A stretch of 64,000 nucleotides of DNA from Spongospora subterranea f. sp. subterranea (GCA_049724395.1 JAUGWO010000059.1:124001-188000); one strand, 5' to 3'; positions 12,880 to 24,217 are shown, counted from the stretch's first letter. The notes: generated by a model not told the origin, from the letters alone. Made by a program: numbers and translations.

Positions 12880-13554
12880 ATGGATAATCGTTCGTCGTGG
12901 TCCTCCGTGTTCGGAGCACAGATAACGTCGGGGGCAGCTGGGAAAGGCTGCCCCAGCACTTATGAGAGGGGCAGGGGTAAAGGTAGAGGACGTGGACGTG
13001 GGAGGGGACGCCAGAACCATTTCGGCGCGGGACGTCATGATCCGGATCGGGATCTTGGAGTAATGTCGCGAGCGGCTCAGCTGGCCGCCATGCCAACAAA
13101 TACACCGGAAGAAATCGAGGCGTACAGGAGGGCAAGGGCGCTGGCTTTTCCTGTTAAGTCTGCCAGGGATATTTTGCCGCCAGCCCCAACACTTGAAAAT
13201 GTGACCGAACCTGCTGTTGTGAACAACAAAACAGAGGAAGAAGCGAGCGTTATTCCGATCAAACAGGTGCAGCAGAGTTGCAGGTCATATCTCCGAGGTA
13301 ATTGTCGTCGTGGGCGGTCGTGTTTTCATCGCCATGACCCAGATGAGCGGGCATCCTTCATGTTGAGAGAAGAGGAGACGCCCGTTTACTACGGAAAATT
13401 GAGGGTACCTAGACCGGCATCGTCATTGGTTCGTCATCTTCTTGAACCTGATATCCGCCGACAACACGAACTGATCCTCGATTGCATCTCCTTTATTGCA
13501 AATAATAACTATCTTCAACCCATCGACTCGAGCAGCAGTCTCAATGTAATATAA
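12880..13554 (+). CDS. NUFIP1/Rsa1-like protein with CCCH zinc finger
   Basis: The ATG at 12880 gives about 224 residues. An N-terminal Arg/Gly-rich tract (GRGKGRGRGRGRGR) is typical of RNA-binding proteins. Next comes a NUFIP1-type motif, TPEEIEAYRRARALAFPVKS, the box C/D snoRNP assembly segment that contacts SNU13/15.5K. A canonical CCCH finger follows: C-x7-C-x5-C-x3-H in CRSYLRGNCRRGRSCFHRH. The C-terminal segment (LEPDIRRQHELILDCISFI) resembles a helical region I recall from fungal NUFIP1-like proteins. The likely role is C/D snoRNP assembly with the R2TP complex in the nucleus. An upstream in-frame extension to 12811 exists, but the motifs do not need it. There are no introns in the part shown. 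Confidence 0.75.
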   Translation: MDNRSSWSSVFGAQITSGAAGKGCPSTYERGRGKGRGRGRGRGRQNHFGAGRHDPDRDLGVMSRAAQLAAMPTNTPEEIEAYRRARALAFPVKSARDILPPAPTLENVTEPAVVNNKTEEEASVIPIKQVQQSCRSYLRGNCRRGRSCFHRHDPDERASFMLREEETPVYYGKLRVPRPASSLVRHLLEPDIRRQHELILDCISFIANNNYLQPIDSSSSLNVI

Positions 13555-13685
13555 CTATTAACCACATTCGAGAGTAGCTAGTCAGTAACCTTTGTGAGTT
13601 TCGAACAACTCTTTATTTCAAACAATGGGGTTTCTATTGTTTCTTCTGTTCCTGTGAACCAATGCGTCCCAGGTCGTTGCCGGAT

Positions 13686-14747
13686 TTATTGGTGTGCTAT
13701 TCTAGAAACATTGCCATCCCAAGCGGCCAACCTCATCTGGTATGCATGAACTCCATGATCTCCATCATCTGTAGATAACATCAGCCTTTTGCATCCTCTC
13801 CAATACTGGTCATAGGCCCTATCTTCGCGCAGATGGACAATCTGGCCTTGACCCTTATATGAAGGCGCAAACACCTGTCGCCTCATCAGATCGTAAACGG
13901 GATCGCGATTGTTCACCACTCTAAATGAGTTTTTGATGAGCTTCTTAGCCGAACGGCGATAGCGACCGTTGGCAAATCGGGTGGCTCCGAACGTCACTAG
14001 CTGCAACCGGTCCCCGATAATCAAGCTAGTTTGCGTGAACATGGCATGAAGGGCGGCAACAGCACCTCCGACACCGAAACCGGTCATCGTCACGATCCCG
14101 CTCGGGTTCTCCTTCACAAACGTTTGCACAAATGGAATGAGTTCCTCGTATACGGATTGCCAAAGCCTCAAGGTTCCCTTATGGACTGCCGTTTTACTGG
14201 ATATTCCCGTCGCTTCAACAAACCTAACCCTTCCATATCAGTAACCTCCAAATCCTGACAGAGATCGGTTTTACCTGGCACTTTTGCATCCTTGTTGAGC
14301 AAACTTTCTCGCATCAACGTCCACGTTAAATACGATTGCGAGTTCTCGTTGCTGAGCAGCGACAAAAACCGTTTTCTGTGTCGTATCGGGCGAAACTGTG
14401 GTGAGTGCCGTTTCCGTTCCTAGCTCGAACACGACCGCCGTCGTTTCCGAGCAATTGACGGACTTGATCAGCTGAATGTGCCGTCCGAACGCCATTTCGC
14501 CGCTGTCAATCGCAGCCGTCATCTCAGCGTCGGATCGCCGTTCGCTGGATAGCGCGATGAGCTTCAGAAGATCTTGCAGAACCAGTTTGGACGGGATGTT
14601 TAAGATCTTTCTAATAACCGGGATATTGGCCTGCCCTTGGGGCGAATCAGATTCGCAACAACAGATACAGCAAACGGCGCAACATGTGCAAGTTTGAACG
14701 CAGCAAGAGCAGGCGTCAGAAATGCAGGATCGGCAGCCGAATTTCAT
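13686..14747 (-). CDS. Class-3 lipase-like protein lacking the nucleophile Ser
   Basis: The ATG at 14747 starts a short leader dense in cysteine (about 16 Cys in the first 33 residues, e.g. CCVQTCTCCAVCCICCC). This looks like a palmitoylated membrane anchor. The lipase_3 fold follows: RELAIVFN strand, then after intron 14230-14274 (45 nt, with a CTGAT branch site) VHKGTLRLWQSVYEEL. Next is the nucleophile elbow region MTGFGVGGAVAAL, then FGATRFAN, NNRDPVYDL (Asp of the triad) and GDHGVHAYQ (His). In active family members the elbow is G-x-S-x-G; here it reads GFGVG, so the Ser is Gly. Fold assignment is firm and catalysis is doubtful. Neighbour YKT6 lies 157 nt upstream on the same strand. Confidence 0.75.
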
Positions 14748-14904
14748 TGCTGGCGGTTCGGTAAAAGGAACGAGAGTTTTACCTATATGCACTACCAAGC
14801 CAGGATTTTCAGCAAGACGGGATCGGAAGTAAATTCTCGCCCCAGCAGTGACTCAACTCTGGTGAGTTCTCGCCGCCGTGACCGAGCGCTGTTAACTATA
14901 TAAT

Positions 14905-15726
14905 TTATTGCAGAACACAGCAGCTCTTCGGCAGAGCTTTACTCTGCTTATAAAACTGTTTGGACCTGGACGAGAGGTCCTCCGATTTCTGCACCATCTG
15001 GTCGATATCATCGCCTCGTCCGAGAGTCTGCTCGATGTTCTTGTGCATGATCTTCTTGACAGCGTCGATCTCTTTCAGCGCTTGCCCAATCTTGTCGGTG
15101 CTTTCGGGATTCTGGAACCTAAACATTCAATGAACAAAAACACGCCATGGCATTGGTTTGCTCCCCATCCTAACTTCGCCAGAGCGTCTTTCAGAAACGG
15201 AACATTGTACGAATGATCCACCGTATCGCTCTTCCAATCTAATCGTTGACCAATTCAGAAATTCTGATGGTTGAGAATTCAACGAACGCTAACCGGGGAC
15301 ACACTTTTCGAACTCCACAATCATCATCTGGACGAGACTGTGCGCCTTCCGATCGGGATACTCCGAATCGGTGATGACGAATCCTGCTAGGCCATTGCCT
15401 TTGAGATAGTAATGGGCGGAATGCCCTGGTTGATGTTAGTCGGTTTTTTCGTACTGGCTCCATGTTCCCATAAAGTACCTTGGTCGTCAAGACTGCAGTA
15501 TTTGCCAAATTCAGCTTTTTTCGCTGAAGTTCTGGCCAGAAAAGTCGAGAATTCCTTGTAGCTGTCGTAAATTCAGAAACAAGGAACGAAACGCAGAAGG
15601 GAGAGTGTGAACAGACCTATTTCGTTGAAAGAACGGCAAGGAAGACAGTTCATGTTCAACGGCTAAAACTATCGGCTGCGACAACGTGGGTGTAGCCGAT
15701 ATCACAAAGAGACTCGTAATCTTCAT
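14905..15726 (-). CDS. YKT6: YKT6 R-SNARE (longin)
   Basis: This prenylated longin-domain SNARE acts in ER-Golgi, vacuolar and autophagosomal fusion. The ATG at 15726 gives MKITSLFVISATPT. Exons then join to FFQRNSYKEFSTFLART, QGHSAHYYLKGNGLAGFV and YPDRKAHSLVQMMIVEFEKC across four introns of about 45-62 nt. The SNARE motif runs from STDKIGQALKEIDAVKKIM to DLSSRSKQFYKQSKAL and has an Arg (GRGDD) at the zero layer, as in R-SNAREs. The C-terminus SCCVLQ is a CaaX box with an upstream Cys, matching the dual farnesyl/palmitoyl anchor of YKT6. The stop is at 14905-14907. Length, about 200 residues, fits the family. Confidence 0.95.
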
Positions 15727-16016
15727 CTGGTCTAGCGATCAGCTAATCGAAGGGCGTATGTTCCCCACGTTTGGACCGGCCTGAAATGTTCCGAACGTTC
15801 AGGACCAGGTTTCCTGGCCAGGATACCGCTTCTGTCGAATTTGCAGTTCAGGTCATTGGACGTCAGTCACTTGACTTCAGTGGTATCGTATAACTGGGGA
15901 CTTGGCACATTCCCTGTCAGGTCGTGGCTGCAGTTCCCAGCTGATCCCACGCGAGAGCGTGGCGCAGTCGAGATCAGGATTTATTGACGATTTAGGCCGG
16001 AGCCGGGGGAATGCTT

Positions 16017-16686
16017 TCATTGAGTGACCGGCTCAATTGTATCTCCCTGATCAGGTGGGTCCTGAGTAGGCACAAATCCCTGAGTAGGCACAAATCTGCC
16101 ATTAGACCTGGCTCGCTGTTTCGCATAGTTTTGCCGCTTGGGATATCTGTAGACAAGTTTGAGGTCGATGAGTTTGCGGCGAAAGACGAGGATGGGGGAC
16201 GTATTACTTCTTTGGGGTTGACTGACCGTTGACGATCTCCTTTTTCTTCAACTTCCACTTCACAATCCGGTCTTTGTAAAGCGGATCGGGAATGTACTCC
16301 CAGTTGTAGTCGAGTCGGACGTGGGCCGATGGCTGTCGCAAGCTCGCCGGCCTAGTTTCAGTAACCTGTTGAGTGAAGCGATCAACATCGCGCAGAGCCC
16401 GAATAGATTCCGGACGGTCATGGTCATTGACCACTGGAACAGGATCGTCATCATTATTTGCTACTGGGGTTTGTGGCCAGTCGCTACCGAACACAGCGAA
16501 GCTGTATAAACCTTAGTCAGGGTATTGGCCACGACAGGACCATTTTCAATACCAGTCTAGGTCTGGAACATCAAGAAGAAAATCAGGCGCCGGGGGTTGA
16601 GGAGGTGAAATCAGACTATCAAGGTTGTCGTCTATTGAGAGCTCAGGCAATTGTGGCTGACCGAACAGATTGAACAAGCCTGTCAT
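16017..16686 (-). CDS. CCT-motif protein (CONSTANS/TOC1-like basic motif)
   Basis: Three exons (16686-16553, 16501-16208, 16146-16017; introns of 51 and 61 nt) give a small protein starting MTGLFNLFGQPQLPELS. The N-terminal half is acidic and Pro-rich. The C-terminal half carries a basic CCT-type motif spanning both sides of the second intron: YKDRIVKWKLKKKE, then KKYPKRQNYAKQRARSNGRF. The closing pattern, Arg-x-Arg-x-x-GRF, is the hallmark of CCT domains. These act as DNA-binding or NF-Y-partner modules in plants, algae and some protists. An exact 18-nt tandem repeat near the C-terminus gives a doubled GFVPTQ-like unit. The role is probably transcriptional. Only motif-level evidence supports this. 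Confidence 0.6.
16062..16097. repeat. 18-nt tandem duplication inside the CCT gene
   Basis: The unit ctgagtaggcacaaatcc occurs twice in a row (16062-16079 and 16080-16097, last base differing). It is in frame and duplicates six residues near the protein's C-terminus. Confidence 0.85.
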
Positions 16687-18420
16687 ATTGAAGAATCACA
16701 ACCCCCACAACCAAATATCTTCTCCGATGATTTTGTGCGGATCGTTGGGCGATTCGGCCGAGTTCAGCCCGGTCTTTGATAATCACCTCCCGTCATTGCC
16801 AGCCATGAATGCTCGTCCCGCAATCAGTCCTCCATCTCATCACGCCTTCAGAAAACGCTTCTTGCTCTCCAGATGAGACGTAGCTAGATGTCAGCGATGT
16901 CTCCAAGTACTGCACATGGAACATGGATGCACAGCATTATACATCACCCTTTACTTTTTGTGTAGGTATATCGCCACCCTCTCGATACTCTACATCAATT
17001 AATCACATTCTCTTTCATCTTTACATTATCAAAAGTTTACTTCGTCAAATTGATTATGATGCAGGTCAACACATTGGTTAATCTCTATCAGAGACGGTTT
17101 TTAACGACACTTCACATTCTTCATCTGAACACCAGCGCTCACACACACCACATCCACCCTGTCTGCACACAATTGCAGACATAACCAAAGCCAACAGAAC
17201 GAGAGCGATGGCCCCATATACAATGCAGAGTGGAACAGTGACATCGCATAACAGAGGTCGATTCAGGAGGTGTCGCCCACCTCTCGCAATCCCTCATCAT
17301 ACAATTGAATTGTTCGTGGTTCCCCTGATCCTGGTATCGCCTCTTTTGAATCCGTTTATTCAAAGAGTGTTATTTTTGACAACAGTTTGTGTTAGATTTA
17401 GATGTTGACGGTCTAGTTGTTCAAACACATTTTTATTAAACATCGACAATGATGAAAATACCCCTCCACAAACGTTGATTTGTCAGGGCAAACATGCAAC
17501 AGCACGCCATTTCCGCAATTAGGCTTTACCTCTTCCTTGCGGAATCATTCCAAGAAAATGCAGTACATTGATCTCACATCGCTTGACAGTCGCCCTGGGT
17601 CATGTTGCCTATACATGTGCTATCAACCTCAAAGACCACATGGCCATGATAGTTATTGCTTCTGAGGAATGCTGAAATATTATACACCAACCAATGCTCT
17701 GTCTCTTTCGCCAAGGATGTCGCCTATTCCGAAACTAGATTACGTCAGTACATTCTTTACTGTGATTGATCGACTACCACTTTGAATGACCTGAGTGAGT
17801 TAACAACAGCATACTCCAAAAACACTCCTGATTTATCGATATCAGAAATTTAGGGATCACGATTTCATGTTTGACAGGCTCATGTTTCAGTGCTTTCAGA
17901 GTTGGCACATTAATCGACTTGCAATTTTCGATTTTGATGTCCGATTTTGGTGTGCTTGAAGCCATGTGATGTTATTCCATTTGCGAGATGTAGAAACCAC
18001 GCAGCGCGCCGCATCCGGCATGCAGTTTTCAATTGCACCTGGTGTTCCGTCCTGATTATGCCAGCTGAACATCTGCCGATTTTATTTTATCGAGCGAGGC
18101 ATCCAGTTAGGTCTTTCACCAATGTTGCGAAATCTTTTTGAATAAGGTTGTCTGGGCAACACATCGACTGAGCAGATTTTCCCTGATCAAGACCAGGCTC
18201 CTCATTATCATGTAGGGTAAAACCCGAGAGGAGGCGTCCGATCCTTCAATGGTTCAGGAAGCCTTTTCCGAATGGATCATTGACACAGATTGCATAGCGT
18301 AACTGCAAAACCCTGTAAGTTAGTGATTCGATTGTGTGCAGATATTATTGGAAGATATTGCGATATTCGGTACCCGTGACGGTATGTTTTTTTTCTTTGG
18401 CATAGGACAAGTTCCTTTCC
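16687..18420. other. Intergenic region, about 1.7 kb
   Basis: AT-rich sequence between the divergent CCT-motif and lectin genes. The reading frames here are short and show no domain. I see no RNA gene or long repeat. It probably holds both promoters. Confidence 0.45.
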
Positions 18421-20837
18421 ATGATATCAACTGCGACTGTCAAATGGGCAACTTTCCCCATATTATTAGCAATGATAACTCCTGCAATTGGGTTGATCAC
18501 CACAATGGTAGATGGCCCAGTATATTTGTGGCCACAAAGGAATTTCAGTGTTAATCTATACCCCTATGTCACCTCACCAAATCAGATGGCAGTTTCTTTT
18601 ACGATGTGGCTAATGGTTAAAGCTGCTCCAGCAGACGATAGATTGTTATTCTCGGTAACTGACACAAATATGGTTAATGTGCTCGTACCGGGGCTATACC
18701 TCACCAAAGATAATTACATCATGTTATCTGTTAGCACCACTGATGATACCAGCTATGAGACAGTGAAGCTGACAGCTGGTCCAGTTGCGAATGAGTGGAC
18801 TTTTCTCGCAGCGACCATCACAAATAGATCAGCGTCCATTTACATGTCACGCTACGGAGTGTTGTTCTTTCAACAAACTTTGTTTTTTCAAGGATCTCCG
18901 CTGCTAGTAAAGCAGACCGTCCTAACAGTGCCACCTCAGCCAATAGATGGCTACATATCCAATTTCCTCAAATATGATTACCCACTGAGCATCTTTGACG
19001 CAAGCTGGGTGTTAAGAGATACCCCAAACCGTTTTTACTCAACTCCCGACTCAATGTGGTGCCACGCTTTTTGAAGGGAATTATGGAAATATAACCTGTT
19101 TGAGAGCCAATCAAACAATCTCCTCCATCGGTTTTGCCTCGTTCGGATTGCCAACGGGGGTTTTCCCTGATTTTAAAGTCACCCCATCCTGTGATTTATC
19201 GGTGAAGACTGTTATTGAGAGTACTTGTCTTGGTTTGGCAACATGTAGAGTGCTGTCAACCACGCAGAATGGCGATCCATGCAAAGCTAAATCAAAAGTC
19301 CTGAGCGTTGTAGCTACATGTTCTACCGTTCAGCCAACAACAGCTCCAATTTTTACAACGATCCGGTCCAAATCATCAATCTCATTAGGCCCGACAGCAC
19401 CATCAATGCCGCCGTCATCGTCTCCTTCAACATTATCATCACCGTCTGTGTCGTCAACGCCGCCTTCGTCATTGTGGTCATTGTATTGGTCACAGTTATC
19501 GTCGCCAGCATCGTTATCATCCTCTCGATCCTCATCATCTCCTCGTCCTTCATCGTCATCCCCTTCCCCATCTTCGCCATCTCCTTCATCCCCATCTCCC
19601 CGTCCCTCACCTTCTTCTTCGCTCTCTCCGTCCCAACCGTCTCCTTCCTCTTCCTTCTCACCCGCCCCATCTCCTCCATCGCCTTCCCCTTCGTCACCAT
19701 CCCCTTCACCACCATCTCCAACACCATCTTCCCCATCACAATATCAATTATCATCATCACAGTCCCATTCCTCAAAGACTGTACGCGTTACCTCTCCTAG
19801 AGCTAATGATACTAGTGCTATCGTTTCTTACCCCACATCTGACGTGCGCTCATCTAGTGGTATCGTTTCCACAGTCCGAAAAACAGTGTATAGGTCAACA
19901 GTCAAGTCCACTACGTTAATGAGGAAATCCCCTCCAATATCTGCATTAATGTAAACGTGATATATGATCAGATTCGATTCATATTCTAATAGAATTGTTA
20001 TGTAGGCCTGAAACAAACGGTGCTGACAATGTCAGGTTTGGATGGTCCATCAGCGTGCCGCTCAACCATGACATCATGGCCATGTCGCAGGCGCAAGTTA
20101 GGGCGGAATTGCACCTATGCTTTCAGACCTTGTACAGCTCGCTAGGCATTGACACCAGACGTATTGTCGCTCCATCTTTGCAGGCGATCAATCATACAAA
20201 TGCAGTTTTTGAGTTGACAATTTTAACAGGGTCAACTTCTGACTCTTTAAGTGAAGGCTTTAGAGTTGCTCAGGGTTTCACTGACGAAATGCAGAATTCA
20301 AAAAGCACTTTGAGGGAGCGATGCATGTTGATGTATGCTCCTCAACCTCCAGTAGAAATTCCAATCGCCTTTCAAAGGCTAATGCTGTGCAAAGATGGGG
20401 AATATTACGTGATTAGCGATGGCAAGTATTCTACGTCCTGCCATGATGTGGCGATGGCGACAGCAGGCTCATCCACAGCCAACACTACATTCATAGTCAT
20501 AGGGACAGTTATGATATTCCTCTCCGTCCTTGGTTTGGTTAGGATTATCGTTCTACGGCGGCGGCGGAACCAAGAGACGACAATTAGCACAAACCCAGTA
20601 CCAGCCTCCTGCCTGGTTTTCGATTCTTTTCAGAAACCAGCATACCCGAAGCATTCAAGAGTATTTTCAGAGTTTACGCCCGTTGCTGCTGGCAGTTCAC
20701 TGTATACGGATCCTTGGACAATATCCCCAGTTTTTGGAAAAGACGTAACACTTGCCCAAACCGATGAACTGCGTATGCCCAGAAGAGAAAGCTATAGGCT
20801 ACAAACTTTGGCCACAGATTCGGAAGCCGAACTATAA
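18421..20837 (+). CDS. Type I membrane lectin: LamG-like, SUEL lectin, Ser/Pro stalk, TM
   Basis: The ATG at 18421 starts a hydrophobic signal peptide (about residues 8-30). A concanavalin/laminin-G-like domain follows (SFTMWLMVKAAPADDRLLFS, NEWTFLAATITNRSASIYM). Then comes a galactose-binding SUEL/rhamnose-binding-lectin domain with ISSIGFASFGLP, TCLGLATCRV and NGDPCKAKSKVLSVVATC. A Ser/Pro-rich mucin-like stalk covers about 19390-19740. A further extracellular domain of unknown family lies after an intron at about 19951-20008. One TM helix (FIVIGTVMIFLSVLGLV) is followed by RRRR and a tail of about 80 residues with Tyr and Ser motifs. The frame changes by one between the LamG-like and SUEL parts (about 19030-19070) with no obvious intron. 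Likely a cell-surface glycan-binding receptor or adhesin. Confidence 0.7.
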
Positions 20838-21943
20838 TAATGCAATTTACAGAATAAATTAGAAAGTACATAACAGACCAGAGTTATCTCTTGAGAAACG
20901 GTTTTCTTCACGGTTCAACCCTCATTAAATCAAGCAACCGAATGTTGTGTCCTCCCCTCTAACGCAGCCAATTGATAATTACAATGTCTCAACGTTGGTC
21001 CTGGAAACCCACTGGGACCAGAAATTTGGACTATGCTAGAAAAAAAGAGGTACTGTACTCTCGAATCATGAACGTGATTTCTCAATGTTGGGACAGTTCG
21101 CACCCATCAAATTAAAAAATTGAATTGGAATCTTATTTATGAATTGGATGCATACAAAAACGTCCCCAGAAGTAAATCACCGGTTGACGCACGCCCTGAT
21201 GTTGAAAATGATGAACGTGGTAATCAACGATCAATGGTTGGACCATTGGAAATGCTTTGTAAAATATATAGATAATAGTCGCTAAGCGATTTAAAGACCT
21301 TCAAGACTTCAGCGATTGGCTTCAACTGTGAATTGCCGCAAGGATTTTAGAATGTAGCCAAACTTCTATCAGAGGTCAAGAAAGAGATTGTCACGAATTC
21401 TGAGAAAAAATTGTTCAGTGGAAGACAGCTTTATAAGGGAAAAGAAAAGCGCAATCGCTATGCGATGAAAGTTAGCTTAGCGCCATAACCTTTGATGTAT
21501 AGCAACAGCAGTCGGTATGAGCATGGCAAGCCCAAGCGTGCGAAACCAACGCTGAGTCAAGCGTGTTCGAGAGCGCTTGGGCTCACTGAGCTCAGGCCAG
21601 GCTAATTATCGTCATACGGAGCGCGAATGTCAGCGAACGTTTTATTAAGTTTCGTTGACCAGATGATGAGCGCTCGTTGACAGAAACGGGGTTTGACGAC
21701 TGTGCTTACGACTGTGCTTACGTGACCCTGGCTTGACAGTTGACAGGTCGAGTCGCTTGAGACGCACTGACTTACGGCAAATATTATGTTTCAGGCGATG
21801 GCACTCGGCGGTTCTCAGCACGGTTAGCGGTCAGCCCTCTGTCGTCCAAATTCGAGGCCTTTCTCGCTCTACGCATGCCTCCTGGCGCCTGGCCCGTGAC
21901 TCCAGACTCTCCAGATTGATACCTCTTCGTCGGCATCGAGTCG
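20838..21943. other. Intergenic region with short repeats
   Basis: No gene is recognised. An inverted pair agcccaagcg..cgcttgggct lies at about 21529-21587. A short tandem, acgactgtgcttacgactgtgcttacg, lies near 21697-21723. The 3' part may contain degraded upstream sequence of the SET fragment that follows. Confidence 0.45.
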
Positions 21944-22171
21944 ATGGTCGACCCCCGCATTGCGGTTTTTGCAAGGGAGCACGTTGCTACAGGCAAGGAA
22001 ATCCAGTTTGATTACGGAGATCAGTATGTCGTTGACGATTACTGGGAATGCTACTGCGGCTCGCCAAGCTGCCGTCAACGCAATCAGATTCACGTTGACA
22101 AAAGTGTGACGCAGCATTGTGCTGTACTGTCCTTTTTACCGACTAATAAACAGAATAATTATCAGCCCTGA
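21944..22171 (+). pseudogene. SET-domain C-terminal fragment with post-SET motif
   Basis: The frame reads DPRIAVFAREHVATGKEIQF followed by DYG. This matches the end of a SET methyltransferase domain (riaifA..dI..GeELtfDYG). CYCGSPSCRQRN after it is a post-SET cysteine cluster. The upstream half of the domain (SAM-binding and NHSC motif) is not in an open frame, and stops interrupt the preceding 250 nt. It could be the last exon of a gene whose other exons I cannot follow. A decayed copy is more likely, as a second SET fragment lies in the foldback locus at 48.7-49.5 kb. Confidence 0.55.
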
Positions 22172-22617
22172 TCCTTTGGTCCTGGGACTGGGGACCCACC
22201 AGACCCACGCCCCTGATTATAATTGTTTTTACCACCAGCTGTTGCTTGGTCTTGGTTGTTTTTACTGGTGCCGGCATCGTCCGCACCAGCACAGCATTTA
22301 GGTCACATCCGCTCACCCGGAAAGGGCCACAGAGATCTCTACGGTAAAACCTTTTTCGCTTGGCGTTTAGTTATCAAGCTCGTTGTAGATGGTTTCCCGT
22401 GCCACAAAAAAAATCACCAAGCTGCTTCCTGTCCAGCCGAACCAATTGCAGATTTAGAGCCCTCCAGCTCTTGGTTCCGCTACGGTTGAATTCGTTAATT
22501 CGGCGATTTAATCAGCTCTTCTTCAGCAGTCCCGCCCAAATATCTGATTTGACGGCGCTGATTTCGTCTTTATTTCCCAATGAAGCGAGTATCAAATTGG
22601 AGGAAAAGACTTCAGAA

Positions 22618-23433
22618 ATGGAGGAGGTGGCCCCTGATACTTCTACTGCTCGCCATCATTCATCCACGATTTGCTACTCTGACATTATGAAAGGCGTTTC
22701 TAAGTTTTCCAAGACGGTTCCTCCATGTGATGCCATCCGCTACATTGGTCATGACCTCAAAGATGAACGTGACGTGTTGATCGTGAGGTATTTCAAATTT
22801 GAACAGTCTGTAGAAATTTTCACCTTTCATTCATCTCGCTGCGATGATGTTGCGCGTGGGGAGCTGTTCGTTCTTTGTTTAGAAGGACAGTCTAAAATCC
22901 GTGCTGTCGAATGTGGACATCGCTCATTTCTGAGTCTTCATGAAGCACTGCTGAATTGCTATCGCAATGCACCTGGAGTTATTTTCTCACTTCGAAAAGC
23001 CATGCGCCATCAGTTTCATAATGCTCGCCAAGGTCGCCAAGAACCTTTGAGTGATTACGTTGATCGATATCACAGTTTATGGAAAAGGGTCTCTTCGTTG
23101 CCTGGTGGATGTGAACTCAATGAAAATTCCGTTACCAAGATATTCGTGGATTCGTTTGCGTTTACTGATGAACAATTCTTTGAAAAGTTGGTTTTGAACA
23201 GTTTCAATGACCAGGAAGAATTGGAACCGAAGTTGCAGAGAGTTCTCGGTTTGGGAGCCAATATTATTTCCTCCCGGGAAACTCTCCGCCTCGCCCGCTC
23301 TCAATGTCTGTCAAATTACCAAGAGCCGATTTACATTCACTTCCTTTTGAGCTCAGATGTAAGAATTAGACAGTGGTACCCAGTCGTCATTTGTACCGAT
23401 GAGCATTGCCAAGAAAGCGCAGAGGCTCGATGA
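22618..23433 (+). mobile_element. Retrotransposon Gag-like remnant
   Basis: The open frame (ATG at 22618, frame open from about 22360) encodes a capsid-like helical protein. A typical LTR-retroelement gag segment RQEPLSDYVDRYHSLWKRV is preceded by NAPGVIFSLRKAMRHQFHN. No zinc knuckle (CCHC) is visible. No reverse transcriptase, integrase or LTR pair was found nearby, so the element is truncated. Family assignment (Ty3-like) is by motif style only. Confidence 0.55.
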
Positions 23434-23475
23434 TAAGATCGGGATAAGGAATCTCGCAAGGCAATTAAGTTAATA

Positions 23476-23787
23476 TTGCCAGATGAGACAGTGGCGGAAG
23501 CAACACATGAGATGTTGGCTGATCTGACCCTGTATACAGCAACGGGCGAACTGATCATTCGGAACCGGAGATGTTTGCTGTGGGATTCACCATTAGATGA
23601 AATATTGCTAGGTGAAGATTTGTTGAAAGAGCTGGGGATAAATCCTAAGGATGCTCTAGAGTCGCTAATTCTAAAGAAGACATTAGGCGCCAACAATGAG
23701 GATAATATCAGTCATTGGGATTTGTACAACGATGATGGTATTATTATTGGGGAAGATTTCCCAGAAGACAGTCAATGGAAGACATGA
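23476..23787 (+). mobile_element. Retroelement protease-like fragment
   Basis: A frame downstream of the Gag-like remnant contains LDEILLGEDLLKELGINP, which resembles the flap/C-terminal part of retropepsins (iLlGmDlLkxLg). The catalytic DTG/DSG triplet is not visible. It is probably the 3' remainder of a gag-pro unit. Confidence 0.45.
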
Positions 23788-23812
23788 TGTCTCGTGCTAT
23801 TGACAACGGATT

Positions 23813-24217
23813 GCCGATATGACAATATAAGGTTTTCCATTGGAAGAATCAGGCAATAAGGCACTGTGAATTATTTGTTTGTATTCTCGTTGAAGTTGCT
23901 GATTTTTGTCCATTCATCAGGGGTATAAATATCAGGTAATTTGATTGGCGGTCCTCGGTTGTCCTTTGCGGATTTGATGAGTGTATTCATCGTCGTCAAT
24001 AAAACATGCATTCTTAGGAACTAGTCGGATTGACCAATCTTCACCTTCCACTCCATCCTTGGCTGTTAAGACATTACCAATTGTTTAAATTACCTGATAT
24101 TTATACCCCTGATGAATGGACAAAAATCAGCAACTTCAACGAGAAAACAAACAAGCTAATTCACAGTAGCTTATTGGCTACTTATCCCAATGGAAAACAT
24201 TATATTGTCATACCTCA
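23813..24217. repeat. Inverted duplication, about 130-nt arms
   Basis: The left arm 23813-23943 and right arm 24085-24217 are close inverted copies, with a core of more than 60 nt nearly identical. The spacer is about 140 nt. Both arms encode the same peptide core, LPDIYTPDEWTKISNFNE, reading outward from the centre; the left copy has small indels and a stop. It sits just downstream of the gag/protease remnants. Confidence 0.85.

Noticed and set aside
19318-19800. A 160-codon hydrophobic frame (Ile/Val-rich) and its antisense partner across the Ser/Pro stalk
   Set aside because: They are out-of-frame readings of the low-complexity tcc/ccc/atc repeats that encode the Ser/Pro stalk.
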